NCBI RefSeq assembly: GCF_001017435.1
Contig: NZ_CP011371.1
Span: forward strand, 2,728,001-2,792,000
Direction of reading: 5' to 3'
DNA from: Caldimonas brevitalea
Lineage (GTDB): Bacteria > Pseudomonadota > Gammaproteobacteria > Burkholderiales > Burkholderiaceae_C
Length of the DNA stretch: 64,000 nucleotides
The translations under genes and the position numbers were made by a program. Numbering within the stretch: position 1 is the first letter of the stretch; every line of letters begins with the position of its first letter. The notes under the pieces were generated by a model. It ran no database searches and had not been told where the DNA came from. It was given only the letters and a program-made list of their open reading frames with translations. This document shows, in pieces, positions 18,059-25,989 of this stretch.

Positions 18059-20301
18059 AAACGGGATTGCTGGATCACGGGCCGCAGCCCGCGACGATTG
18101 TTCAACTGGCGGGCGAGGCGGCCCGCCCCCACTTGCCGGACGCCGAGGCGCTCGACCTCGAGCTCAAGCGCCTGGCGCGCGCACGCGCGTTCTCCGAGCC
18201 GCTGCTCGCCGGGCAGCGGCTGGACACGGGTGAGGACGCGTTGCACCACGCCGAGGGCGTCGCGGGCATCCTGCAGGGCATCGGCGCCTCACCCTCGGTG
18301 CTGGCGGCGGTCTATCTTGTCTATGTCGGCGACTACCTCAACAAGCCGGAGGAGGTGATCGCGAAGGCCTTCGGCGAGTCGTACGCCAGCCTGGTGGGCG
18401 CCGCGCGCAAGTTGCTGCAAATCCAGCGCAACGCGCGGGACGCCCTGGTCGACGAGGAGATGCGGGCCGAGCAGACCGAGCGTGTGCGCAAGATGCTGCT
18501 GGCGTTTTCCAAAGACCTGCGCGTGGTGCTGCTGCGCCTGGCGTCACGGCTGCAGACGCTGCGCTACTACGCGCAGGAGAAGCGTCCCTGCCCGCTGGTG
18601 CTCGCGCGCGAGTCGCTGCAGGTGTTCGCGCCGCTGGCCAACCGACTCGGCATCTGGCAGATCAAGTGGGAGCTGGAGGACCTGTCGTTCCGCTTCCTCG
18701 AGCCGGAGCAGTACAAGACGGTGGCGCGGATGCTCGACGAGAAGCGCGTCGAGCGAGAGCAGATGGTCGAGACGCTGCGGCAGGAGCTGGGCGTGCTGCT
18801 GCGCCGGCACCAGATTGCGGCCGAGGTGCAGGGCCGGCCCAAGCACATCTACAGCATCTGGAAGAAGATGCGGGGCAAGCAGCTCGATTTCGACCATGTG
18901 TTCGACATCCGCGCCTTGCGCGTGATCGTGCCCAGCGTGCGCGACTGCTATGCCACGCTCAGTGTCGTGCACGAAGCCTACAAGCCGCTGCCGGAGGAGT
19001 TCGACGACTACATCGCCAAGCCCAAGGCCAATGGCTACCAGTCGCTGCACACCGTGGTCTATGGCCCGAACGGACGGCCGATCGAGATCCAGATCCGCAC
19101 GCGCGAGATGCATGAGCACGCCGAGCATGGTGTCGCGGCGCACTGGGCCTACAAGGAGGCCGGCACCAAAGGTTATGCGGGTGTGGTCGCGGCCGGCGAC
19201 TTCGAGGCCCAGGTCGCCGAGGCGCGCAAGGCGGTGCTGCGGCAGCTGCTCGCATGGGAGCGCGACTTCGCCGGGCAGGGTGAAGACGCCACGCAGGCGG
19301 TGTTCGATGACCGCATCTATGTCTTCACGCCACAGGCCTCGATCGTCGAGCTGCCGAAAGACGCGACGCCGGTCGACTTCGCCTACACCGTGCACACCGA
19401 CCTCGGCCACCGCTGTCGCGGCGCCAAGGTCGACGGCGCCATGGTGCCGCTGAACACGCCGCTGCGCAGCGGGCAGACGGTCGAGATCATCTCCGTCAAA
19501 GAGGGCGGCCCGTCGATGGACTGGCTCAACCCCGAGCTCGCCTATCTGAAAAGCTCGCGTGCCAAGGCCAAGGTGCGCGCCTGGTTCAACGCACTCGCGC
19601 AGCAGCAGACGATCGCCAAGGGCCGCGACCTGGTCGAGAAGCTGCTGCAGCGCGAAGGGCGTACCGCGATCAAGCTCGAAGACCTGGCGAGCCAGCTCGG
19701 CTTCAAGAATGCCGATGCGCTGTTCGACGTGGTGGGCAAGGACGAGTACTCGTTGCGCAACATCGAGAATGTGCTGCGCCCGAGCGAGCCGCCGGCCCCG
19801 CCCGACGACTTCATCTCGCTGAAGAAGTCGCGCGCCGACGGCAGCACGCCCAAGGGCGGCGTGCTGGTGGTGGGGGTCGAGTCCTTGCTGACGCAGCTGG
19901 CGCGCTGCTGCAAGCCGGCCCCGCCCGACACCATCGGCGGCTTCGTCACCCGCGGCAAAGGCGTCGCGATCCACCGCGCCGATTGCTCCAACTTCCGACA
20001 GCTGGCCGGGCGTTCGCCGGAACGCGTGATCCCGGTCGAGTGGGGCATGCCGTCCGACGAGAAGCCGGCGGTCTACCCGGTCGACGTGACGGTGCAGGCC
20101 CACGACCGGCAGGGGCTGTTGCGCGACATTTCGGAGGTGTTCGCGAAAGAGAAGATGAACGTCACCGGGGTGCACACGCAGACGCTGAAGCACATCGCAT
20201 GGATGACGTTCACCGTTGAAGTGTCCGATTCGGCCCGCTTGGCGCATGTGCTGGGGCTGGTGTCGCAGATCAACGGCGTGCAGCTCGCGAGAAGGAAGTA
20301 G
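18055..20301 (+). CDS. relA: GTP pyrophosphokinase (synthetase-only RelA)
   Basis: 748 residues from the ATG at 18055. N-terminal pseudo-hydrolase domain, then a (p)ppGpp synthetase domain (RPKHIYSIWKKM, FDIRALRVIV, PKANGYQSLHTVVYGP), TGS (VFTPQASIVELPKDATPVDFAYT), a zinc-finger region with adjacent cysteines (ARCCKPAPPDTIGGF), and a C-terminal ACT domain. The HDxxED metal motif of bifunctional SpoT/Rel is absent (the segment reads YLVYVGDYLNKPEE). The synthetase carries EFDD, the acidic motif of monofunctional RelA. It makes pppGpp on the ribosome in amino-acid starvation. Overlaps the upstream hydrolase by four bases. Confidence 0.95.
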   Translation: MKTGLLDHGPQPATIVQLAGEAARPHLPDAEALDLELKRLARARAFSEPLLAGQRLDTGEDALHHAEGVAGILQGIGASPSVLAAVYLVYVGDYLNKPEEVIAKAFGESYASLVGAARKLLQIQRNARDALVDEEMRAEQTERVRKMLLAFSKDLRVVLLRLASRLQTLRYYAQEKRPCPLVLARESLQVFAPLANRLGIWQIKWELEDLSFRFLEPEQYKTVARMLDEKRVEREQMVETLRQELGVLLRRHQIAAEVQGRPKHIYSIWKKMRGKQLDFDHVFDIRALRVIVPSVRDCYATLSVVHEAYKPLPEEFDDYIAKPKANGYQSLHTVVYGPNGRPIEIQIRTREMHEHAEHGVAAHWAYKEAGTKGYAGVVAAGDFEAQVAEARKAVLRQLLAWERDFAGQGEDATQAVFDDRIYVFTPQASIVELPKDATPVDFAYTVHTDLGHRCRGAKVDGAMVPLNTPLRSGQTVEIISVKEGGPSMDWLNPELAYLKSSRAKAKVRAWFNALAQQQTIAKGRDLVEKLLQREGRTAIKLEDLASQLGFKNADALFDVVGKDEYSLRNIENVLRPSEPPAPPDDFISLKKSRADGSTPKGGVLVVGVESLLTQLARCCKPAPPDTIGGFVTRGKGVAIHRADCSNFRQLAGRSPERVIPVEWGMPSDEKPAVYPVDVTVQAHDRQGLLRDISEVFAKEKMNVTGVHTQTLKHIAWMTFTVEVSDSARLAHVLGLVSQINGVQLARRK

Positions 20302-20340
20302 CGGGCACTAGAAAAAACATGCTATAGTCACGGCTTCTCC

Positions 20341-20417
20341 AGGCGCGTAGCTCAGCTGGTTAGAGCACCACCTTGACATGGTGGGGGTCGTTGGTTCGAG
20401 TCCAATCGCGCCTACCA
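20341..20417 (+). tRNA. tRNA-Val (anticodon GAC)
   Basis: 77 bases including an encoded CCA. The acceptor stem AGGCGCG (20341-20347) pairs with CGCGCCT (20407-20413). The D-arm has TAGCTCAGCTGGTTAGAGC, the anticodon stem is CCACC/GGTGG around loop TTGACAT with anticodon GAC at 20375-20377, and the T-arm has GGTTCGAGTCC. All cloverleaf arms form. It reads valine codons GUC and GUU. Located 39 bases after relA. Confidence 0.97.
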
Positions 20418-20423
20418 AATACG

Positions 20424-20457
20424 AAGCCCCGGTCTTTCATCAAGGCCGGGGCTTTTT
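20424..20457 (+). terminator. Intrinsic terminator of the tRNA gene
   Basis: AAGCCCCGG (20424-20432) pairs perfectly with CCGGGGCTT (20446-20454); the last two stem bases begin a run of five T (20453-20457). It isolates the tRNA from the riboswitch-controlled gene downstream. Confidence 0.9.
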
Positions 20458-20493
20458 CGTTTTCGAACGAGGCGGCAAGCATCGCCTTCGGTC

Positions 20494-20499
20494 TATAAA
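20494..20499 (+). promoter_or_regulatory. Likely -10 box for the riboswitch transcript
   Basis: TATAAA at 20494-20499 lies seven to eight bases before the first base of the riboswitch hairpin, which places the transcript start right at the aptamer. No strong -35 is visible. Confidence 0.55.
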
Positions 20500-20506
20500 A
20501 TTCAGC

Positions 20507-20549
20507 CGCGGGGACGGCCCTGTGTTGCATCGGCAGGGGACGGCCCCTG
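20507..20549 (+). promoter_or_regulatory. Guanidine-II (mini-ykkC) riboswitch
   Basis: Two consecutive hairpins each carry the diagnostic ACGG (ACGR) tetraloop. P1 is 20507-20524: stem of seven pairs including two G-U, loop ACGG at 20514-20517. P2 is 20534-20549: six perfect pairs CAGGGG/CCCCTG, loop ACGG at 20540-20543. A nine-base linker joins them. The last base of P2 is the first G of the Shine-Dalgarno GGAGGA (20549-20554), so guanidine-stabilised pairing can set access to the ribosome site. In this class the two ACGR loops bind guanidinium and kiss. The downstream gene is a guanidinium exporter, exactly the expected regulon member. Confidence 0.9.
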
Positions 20550-20562
20550 GAGGAACAGTCTC

Positions 20563-20883
20563 TTGGCGTGGATCATCCTTTTCGTGGCCGGTCTCCTCGA
20601 GATCGCCTGGGCCATCGGCCTCAAGTACACCGAAGGGTTCACCCGGCTCGGGCCGACACTGGCAACCGTCACTGCGATGGTGCTCAGTGTCATCTTGCTC
20701 GGTCTCGCGATGAAGCAACTCCCGGTCGGCACGGCCTACGCCGTCTGGACCGGCATCGGGGCGGTGGGAACGGCCATCCTGGGCATCGTGCTCTTCGGCG
20801 AGTCCGCGGCCGTGGCGCGCCTGCTGTGTCTGTGCCTGATCGTGGCCGGCATTGTCGGCCTGAAGGTCGTGTCGCCCGACTGA
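20563..20883 (+). CDS. gdx: Guanidinium exporter Gdx (SugE, SMR family)
   Basis: 106 residues, four membrane helices, small multidrug resistance fold. Residues that bind guanidinium in characterised Gdx proteins are all present at the same positions: Gly10, Glu13, Trp16, Ser42, Tyr59, Trp62. This separates it from EmrE-type drug pumps. It works as a dual-topology dimer exchanging guanidinium for protons. The start is a TTG, fixed by GGAGGA at 20549-20554 nine bases upstream. Expression is under the guanidine-II riboswitch directly before it. Older databases call it SugE. Confidence 0.93.
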   Translation: MAWIILFVAGLLEIAWAIGLKYTEGFTRLGPTLATVTAMVLSVILLGLAMKQLPVGTAYAVWTGIGAVGTAILGIVLFGESAAVARLLCLCLIVAGIVGLKVVSPD

Positions 20884-20931
20884 CGCCCTCGGGTCATCAC
20901 GAGCGCACGAAAAGCTCCGGCGCTCGTTTCC

Positions 20932-22530
20932 TCAGGCTGCGCCGGCCCTCGCTTCGCTGTGCGCCACGGCCGCTTGCGAAAACCGCATGCTGCCGTCGTC
21001 GATGCGCCCGAAGCGGAGTGTCAACAGGTCCAGCACATAGTTCTGATACAGCCGCCACGGTTTCTTCGAGCCTTGCTTGGGGAGCAGGTCGACCGCACGC
21101 ACCACGTACCCCGACGTGAAGTCGAGGAAAGGCCGCGGCTCGACCGACGCGTCGGGTGTCGGCACGGCGCTCACATAGCCGTGCCGGTCCATGTGCTGCA
21201 GCAGACGGCAGACATAGCGGGCGGTCAGGTCGGCCTTGAGGGTCCATGAAGCGTTGGTGTAGCCGAAGGTGTAGGCCAGGTTGGGCACGCCGCTGAACAT
21301 CATGGCCTTGTAGGCCAGCGTCTTCGAGAAGTCGCAGCGCCGTCCGTCGACGTGGAACTCGACGTCGCCCAGCACGTTCAGCTTCAAACCGGTGGCGGTG
21401 ACGATGATGTCGGCTTCCAGTTCCTGGCCGGACTTCAGCCGGATGCCGCGCTCGGTGAAGGTGTCGATCTGGTCCGTCACCACCGACGCGCGGCCGGTCT
21501 TGATGGCATCGAACATGTCGCCGTCGGGCACTGCGCACAGACGTTGGTCCCAGGGGTTGTAGCGCGGGGTGAAATGCGGAGCGTGATCGTCGGCGCGCGG
21601 GCCCAATTGCTCTCGCGCCTTGCGCACCAGGAAGTCCTTGGCCTGCCGGGGGCGCTGCCGGGCCAGCCGGTACAACACGACCCCGAGCAGGACGTTCTTC
21701 GTGCGCACCAGCCGGTAGGCGAGCAGCGGTGGCAACCAGCGCTTCAGGGTCTCGGCGATCGCATCGCGCGAAGGCAGCGCGAACACATAGGTGGGCGAGC
21801 GCTGCAGCATGGTGACGTGGGCGGCGGTTTTGGCCATCTCGGGCACCAGGGTCACGGCGGTGGCGCCACTGCCGATCACGACCACACGCTTGCCGGCGTG
21901 GTCGAGTTGTTCGGGCCAGAACTGCGGATGGACGATCGTGCCCTGGAACCGCGCCTCGCCCGGGAACTCGGGACGATGCCCTTCACGATAGGAGTAGTAG
22001 CCGCTGCAGATGCTGAGGAAGCGGCAGGTGTAGCGGTGCCGTTCGCGCTGTTCGCCGTGTCCCACGTCGACGTCCACACGCCAGCACGCGTCCTGGCTCG
22101 ACCATTCGGCCCTGACCACTCGGTGGTGGTAGCGGATGTGCTGGTCGATGCCATGCTCGGCCGCCGTTTCCTCGACGTAGCGACGGATCGACGGCCCGTC
22201 GGCGATCGCCTTCGGGTTGGCCCACGGCTTGAAGGCATAGCCGAGCGTGTACATGTCGGAGTCGGAGCGGATGCCCGGGTAGCGGAACAAGTCCCAGGTG
22301 CCGCCCAGCGCGCCGCGCGCCTCGAGTACCGCATAGCGCTTCGACGGGCAGCGTGTCTGCAGGTGCACTGCGGCACCGATGCCCGACAGACCGGCCCCGA
22401 CGATCAGCACATCGACATGCCGGGAGGAGGCATCGGCAGGTGTGGGACCCGCCTCGCTCAGGTCACCCAACGCCGGCTTGACGCGCCGACGCACCCCAAA
22501 CGCGGCCGCACAGGCCTGCCAACTCGCCAT
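20932..22530 (-). CDS. Flavin-containing Baeyer-Villiger-type monooxygenase (EthA-like)
   Basis: 532 residues from the ATG at 22530. FAD motif GAGLSG at 45-50; the Baeyer-Villiger signature FxGxxxHxxxWP is complete (FQGTIVHPQFWP, 195-206); NADPH motif GSGATA at 220-225. The ATGxxxN-type C-terminal motif is also visible (VTATGLKLN). Similar to EthA-group monooxygenases that oxidise ketones or sulfides. The substrate is unknown. Divergent from a TetR regulator, 232 bp apart. Confidence 0.87.
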   Translation of the reverse strand: MASWQACAAAFGVRRRVKPALGDLSEAGPTPADASSRHVDVLIVGAGLSGIGAAVHLQTRCPSKRYAVLEARGALGGTWDLFRYPGIRSDSDMYTLGYAFKPWANPKAIADGPSIRRYVEETAAEHGIDQHIRYHHRVVRAEWSSQDACWRVDVDVGHGEQRERHRYTCRFLSICSGYYSYREGHRPEFPGEARFQGTIVHPQFWPEQLDHAGKRVVVIGSGATAVTLVPEMAKTAAHVTMLQRSPTYVFALPSRDAIAETLKRWLPPLLAYRLVRTKNVLLGVVLYRLARQRPRQAKDFLVRKAREQLGPRADDHAPHFTPRYNPWDQRLCAVPDGDMFDAIKTGRASVVTDQIDTFTERGIRLKSGQELEADIIVTATGLKLNVLGDVEFHVDGRRCDFSKTLAYKAMMFSGVPNLAYTFGYTNASWTLKADLTARYVCRLLQHMDRHGYVSAVPTPDASVEPRPFLDFTSGYVVRAVDLLPKQGSKKPWRLYQNYVLDLLTLRFGRIDDGSMRFSQAAVAHSEARAGAA

Positions 22531-22762
22531 GTCGTCTGTCTCCTGTTGGCCCGCCGCCGTCATGGGACGGGGGGCTGTGTTTGGGCTGGCCCAGGCGTCT
22601 GTCTGCAGACGCCCCGTGGCGCGGGGGCGAACAACGGCAGGTGGCACACGCGACCTGCCTGCCTGCCTGCCCGTCCCGATGCCACCGCTGTGGTACCAGT
22701 CGATCTGACGATGCGTGTCGTCAAAATCTTAGGGGTGGGTGGGTTTGGTGTCAAATGTGGGC

Positions 22763-23512
22763 ATGACGGTCCCGACCAAGACGCGGCGTCGCACTGCCGC
22801 GCACGCCGTGCTGCCGAGAGACGACACCGACACTGCGACCAGCCCGACGGTGGGGCGGGCCTATGGCGGCCTGGCTCCGCAAGACCGCGTGGCGGCGCGG
22901 CGGGCGCGGTTCATCGAGGCCGGCGTCGAGCTGTTCGGCACCCAGGGGTTCCGCAACACGACGGTGCGCGGCCTGTGCGCCGCCGCGCGGCTGACCGACC
23001 GCTATTTCTATGAGTCGTTCGACAGCCTCGAAGCCTTGCTGATGGCCGTCTATCGCACGCTGATGGCGCAACTGCGCGAACGCTTGATCGGCGTGGCGAT
23101 GCCCGCCGAGCCGGCCAGCGGCACACCGGGAGACCTGGAGCCGCGTGCGATGGCGGGCTACGACATCTGGTTCGACATGGTGCGCGACCGGCGCTTTGCC
23201 CGCATCGTCCTGCACGAGGTGCTGGGCGTCAGCGCGGAGGTCGACGCGCTGTATGAGGAGTGCACGCGCGAGTTTGCGGAGCTCACGGTCGCGCCGCTGC
23301 AGGCGGCTTTGCCGCGGCTGCACCTGTCGGCCGAACGGCGTGCTTTGCTCGGCCGCGCCTTGGTCGGCGCCGCCGTGCAGGTGGCCACGATGTGGGTGAT
23401 CAGCGAGTATCGGCAGCCGCAGCGCGAAGTGGTGCGCACCTGCGTGCTGGTGATGATGGGCACGTTGGGCGCGCTGGAGGGTGAGGCGGGGCAGGGGCCG
23501 CGCCCCGCCTGA
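22763..23512 (+). CDS. TetR family transcriptional regulator
   Basis: 249 residues from the ATG at 22763. A disordered N-terminal stretch of about 45 residues precedes the TetR HTH (ARFIEAGVELFGTQGFRNTTVRGLCAAARLTDRYFYESFDSLEALL), followed by an all-helical ligand domain. It is head-to-head with the Baeyer-Villiger monooxygenase gene, and such regulators commonly repress the neighbouring monooxygenase (inference). Confidence 0.88.
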   Translation: MTVPTKTRRRTAAHAVLPRDDTDTATSPTVGRAYGGLAPQDRVAARRARFIEAGVELFGTQGFRNTTVRGLCAAARLTDRYFYESFDSLEALLMAVYRTLMAQLRERLIGVAMPAEPASGTPGDLEPRAMAGYDIWFDMVRDRRFARIVLHEVLGVSAEVDALYEECTREFAELTVAPLQAALPRLHLSAERRALLGRALVGAAVQVATMWVISEYRQPQREVVRTCVLVMMGTLGALEGEAGQGPRPA

Positions 23513-23553
23513 TCGATCTCATCCTGCGCTCCGGATCGGCGCCGGTGCTGCGT

Positions 23554-24144
23554 TCAATACGGCGGCGCCTTACGCGCACGCTGCGCCTGCGCCGCTTCGG
23601 TCCACCACGCCAGGTCGTCGGCGAAACGCCCGAAGGCCCTCTCCAACGACTCGCCAGCCGATCCGGTCGGCCGCCCGTCCGCATCGAGTGTCGCGGAGAT
23701 GGGGCCGACCGCCAACGTGCTCGAGACGACCACCATGCCCATCTCGGACAGGATGCTGTGCCAGGTCGATCCCGACCGCACGCCCGAGAAGCGGCCGGCC
23801 GAGTAACTCGCGATCGCCGCCGGTCGCCAGAACCATTCTTCGAGGAAGTGGTCGGTGAGGTTTTTCAACCCCGGCTGCGGTCCCCAGTTGTATTCCCCGG
23901 TCACGAACACGAAGGCGTCGGCCGAGCGGATCTTGCCGGCGAGAGATTCCATCGCCTCCGGTGCCGTCCCCGGCGCGTACTCCTTGTACATGCGGTCCAG
24001 CATCGGCAAACCGATCTCCTTCGCGTCGATCAGTTCGGCCGCGTTGCCCTTGGCCGTCAGGCCGCCGACCAGGTAGTTCGCCAAGCGGATGCCCATGCGG
24101 TCGGCGCGATATGAGCCGTAGAGGACGAGGATCTTGTGAGCCAT
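23554..24144 (-). CDS. NADPH-dependent FMN reductase family protein
   Basis: 196 residues, flavodoxin-like fold. VLYGSYRADRMGIRLANYL is the phosphate-binding loop and FVFVTGEYNWGPQPGLKNLTDHF the flavin-ring loop of the SsuE/ArsH/chromate reductase group. An AGGAGG ribosome site precedes the ATG. It would reduce FMN or quinones with NADPH. Convergent with the TetR gene. It could supply reduced flavin, but the nearby monooxygenase carries its own FAD/NADPH sites, so a functional link is not needed. Confidence 0.83.
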   Translation of the reverse strand: MAHKILVLYGSYRADRMGIRLANYLVGGLTAKGNAAELIDAKEIGLPMLDRMYKEYAPGTAPEAMESLAGKIRSADAFVFVTGEYNWGPQPGLKNLTDHFLEEWFWRPAAIASYSAGRFSGVRSGSTWHSILSEMGMVVVSSTLAVGPISATLDADGRPTGSAGESLERAFGRFADDLAWWTEAAQAQRARKAPPY

Positions 24145-24301
24145 GGCACCTCCTGAAGGGATGGGGAGGAGTCTAGGGCCTGTCGGCCCTTGAACTGGGG
24201 GGGCTCACAGCAGATCCAGCCTGCAGCCTGCGCCGTATAAGTCCTCGCGGGTCGTGGGGGGTCCACTGCGCCGCTGTCATCACAACACCAAGGAATCGAA
24301 C

Positions 24302-24718
24302 ATGCCAGTTGCCTATTACCGTTGGATCCGTACCGGGTCCGCTGATCTGCTGCTTGCGATGGACAAGCAGCAACTGCGATCGCACCGCTTGAAAGACGGC
24401 CAGTTGGAAGAGTTGAGGACGGCCCTGTGGGTGTTCCGGATGGACAAGAACTACCGGCCGGGAGGCGGCATTTCGGCCGACCGCGAACTGGTGAAGATCT
24501 CACTCACCGCGGAGGGGGAGGCCATCCTGGAGAGCCCCGAGAATCACATCGATTTCGAGGACGAGAAATTCAACGGTGAGGCCGGGCACGCGATGCAGAT
24601 CATCGTCAAGAGCAACGAGCCCGGGGCACGCGGCATCGGCGCGGGGCTGCTGGAGTTTGTCAACGCGCGGGTCGTGAAGATCGAGATGGCGACGGACGCA
24701 GACAAGCGCAAGGCGTAG
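24302..24718 (+). CDS. Hypothetical protein, 138 aa
   Basis: I do not recognise this protein. It starts MPVAYYRWIRTG from the ATG at 24302, preceded by AAGGAATCG. No signal peptide or membrane segment. Composition is mixed and charged, with GGGISADRELVKISLTAEGEAIL and GARGIGAGLLEFVNARVVKIEM segments; predicted soluble. It stands between an FMN reductase (divergent) and the IclR operator region. Codon usage (strong GC3) matches the neighbours, so it is probably a real gene. Confidence 0.6.
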   Translation: MPVAYYRWIRTGSADLLLAMDKQQLRSHRLKDGQLEELRTALWVFRMDKNYRPGGGISADRELVKISLTAEGEAILESPENHIDFEDEKFNGEAGHAMQIIVKSNEPGARGIGAGLLEFVNARVVKIEMATDADKRKA

Positions 24719-24787
24719 ATCAAGGCCGAGCGTCGGGGGCGCGGGCTGTTTCGCACGGGCTCGGCTCGGCGCAGCGAGGGGCTCGGT

Positions 24788-24813
24788 ATTCCGGTCATCG
24801 GAATACAATTCCG
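24788..24813. promoter_or_regulatory. Triple half-site operator upstream of the IclR gene
   Basis: Three copies of the half-site ATTCCG/CGGAAT: ATTCCG 24788-24793, CGGAAT 24799-24804, ATTCCG 24808-24813, with spacers of 5 and 3 bases. The inner pair CGGAAT-ACA-ATTCCG is a perfect 15-base palindrome like known IclR-family sites. The same 5/3 geometry recurs upstream of the FadB-like gene. Confidence 0.65.
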
Positions 24814-24936
24814 TTCTGTCCCCCGTGTGGCTTGGCCGCCGGGCTGCAGTCCGTGTGCCGGCGGCGATCTACGTCGGTGCCGAGGCTCGGCGCTGTCATG
24901 CCGAGCCTCGGGTCGTATCCCGCATACTCCGCGCCC

Positions 24937-25788
24937 ATGAGCACCACCAAGCCCGCCTCAGACGAACCGACCATCGAGCGCGTCGCCCTATCCACGGCTT
25001 CGGGCGAGCCCCGGGAGGACGACCCGAAAGAAGGCAAGGACTTCGTCACCGCGCTGGCGCGCGGGCTGCAGGTGCTCTCCTGCTTCCGCTCCGGACACAA
25101 GCTGCTGGGCAATCAGGAGTTGGCCGAGCGGTGCAAGCTGCCGAAATCGACCGTGTCGCGCCTGACCGCCACGCTGACCCAGCTGGGCTATCTGGTGCAA
25201 GTGAAGGACAGCGCCAAGTACCGCCTTGGCACCGCGACGCTGGCGCTTGGCACGGCGATGCTGTCGCAGCTCGACGTGCGGCAGCTGGCCCGCCCGCTGA
25301 TGCAGGAGCTGGCCGGGTTTGCGCATGGGACCGTCTCGCTCGGCGCACGCGACCGGTTTTCGATGATCTACATCGAGAACTGCCGCAGCAGCGCACCCTT
25401 GACGCTCAGCATGGACGTCGGCTCGCGCATTCCCATCGCCACCTCGGCGATGGGCCGCGCCTACCTCGCGGTGGTCGGCGAGCGCGAACGCCGCGAGGTG
25501 ATGGAGCGGGTGCAGGAGTACGACGAACTGGCGTGGCCGGCCATCCGCGCAGGCATCGAGAAGGCGATGGCCGACCATGCCACGCTCGGTGTCACCTGCT
25601 CCTTCGGAGACTGGCAAAAAGATGTCAACGGCATCGCCCGGGCGTTCAACCCCGGCGGCGGCCTGCCGCCCATGGTGATCAACTGTGGTGGGCCCGCGTC
25701 GAGTCTGTCGCCGCAGTTCCTGCTCGAGGAGGTGCGGCCGCGGCTGGTCGAGCTGATTGCGCGGCTCGAAACCTCGTTGCCTGGCTGA
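24937..25788 (+). CDS. IclR family transcriptional regulator
   Basis: 283 residues from the ATG at 24937; ATGs at 24832 and 24898 are in frame but give an extended tail. N-terminal winged HTH (FVTALARGLQVLSCFRSGHKLLGNQELAERCKLPKSTVSRLTATL, about 30-95) and C-terminal IclR effector domain. It lies upstream of, and in the same direction as, a FadB-like gene. Both promoters carry matching operators, so it probably autoregulates and controls fatty-acid or related acyl-CoA degradation. Confidence 0.9.
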   Translation: MSTTKPASDEPTIERVALSTASGEPREDDPKEGKDFVTALARGLQVLSCFRSGHKLLGNQELAERCKLPKSTVSRLTATLTQLGYLVQVKDSAKYRLGTATLALGTAMLSQLDVRQLARPLMQELAGFAHGTVSLGARDRFSMIYIENCRSSAPLTLSMDVGSRIPIATSAMGRAYLAVVGERERREVMERVQEYDELAWPAIRAGIEKAMADHATLGVTCSFGDWQKDVNGIARAFNPGGGLPPMVINCGGPASSLSPQFLLEEVRPRLVELIARLETSLPG

Positions 25789-25890
25789 GCGGGTCGAGCA
25801 AGCAGCTTCTCGACCGCCGGGTGCCCGGGCAGGGCCGGGCTCCCCGGCTTTACAGCCTCAGGACCGGCAGATAGCATCCAGGCGATCGTC

Positions 25891-25916
25891 GGAACGAAGT
25901 TCCACCCGGTGGAACA
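25891..25916. promoter_or_regulatory. Triple half-site operator upstream of the FadB-like gene
   Basis: CGGAAC 25891-25896, GTTCCA 25900-25905 and TGGAAC 25911-25916, with spacers of 3 and 5 bases. Read on the minus strand this is exactly the 5/3 arrangement found before the IclR gene, with half-site consensus RTTCCR. It lies 74 bases before the FadB-like start codon. Confidence 0.65.
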
Positions 25917-25936
25917 ACAGCTTTTGTTTCTGACTT

Positions 25937-25960
25937 CCGTAGGCGCCTCGGCGCCTACGG
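25937..25960. repeat. Perfect 11-bp inverted repeat in the FadB-like 5' leader
   Basis: CCGTAGGCGCC (25937-25947) and GGCGCCTACGG (25950-25960) are separated by two bases. No T-tract follows, so it is not a terminator. It could be a second protein-binding dyad or an RNA hairpin 16 bases before the AGGAG ribosome site. Confidence 0.6.
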
Positions 25961-25989
25961 CCCACACCCCATCGCAGGAGCAGCCTCAG

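Noticed and set aside
18544..20247. Long antisense open frame over relA (567 codons), and similar long antisense frames over mfd and the FadB-like gene
   Set aside because: These are shadows produced by strong GC3 codon bias; their translations are His/Arg/Gln-rich without family motifs, while the opposite frame carries recognised proteins.
20341..20900. Integration site at the tRNA-Val 3' end
   Set aside because: tRNA genes often host islands, but no integrase, direct repeat of the tRNA end or change in composition is seen downstream.
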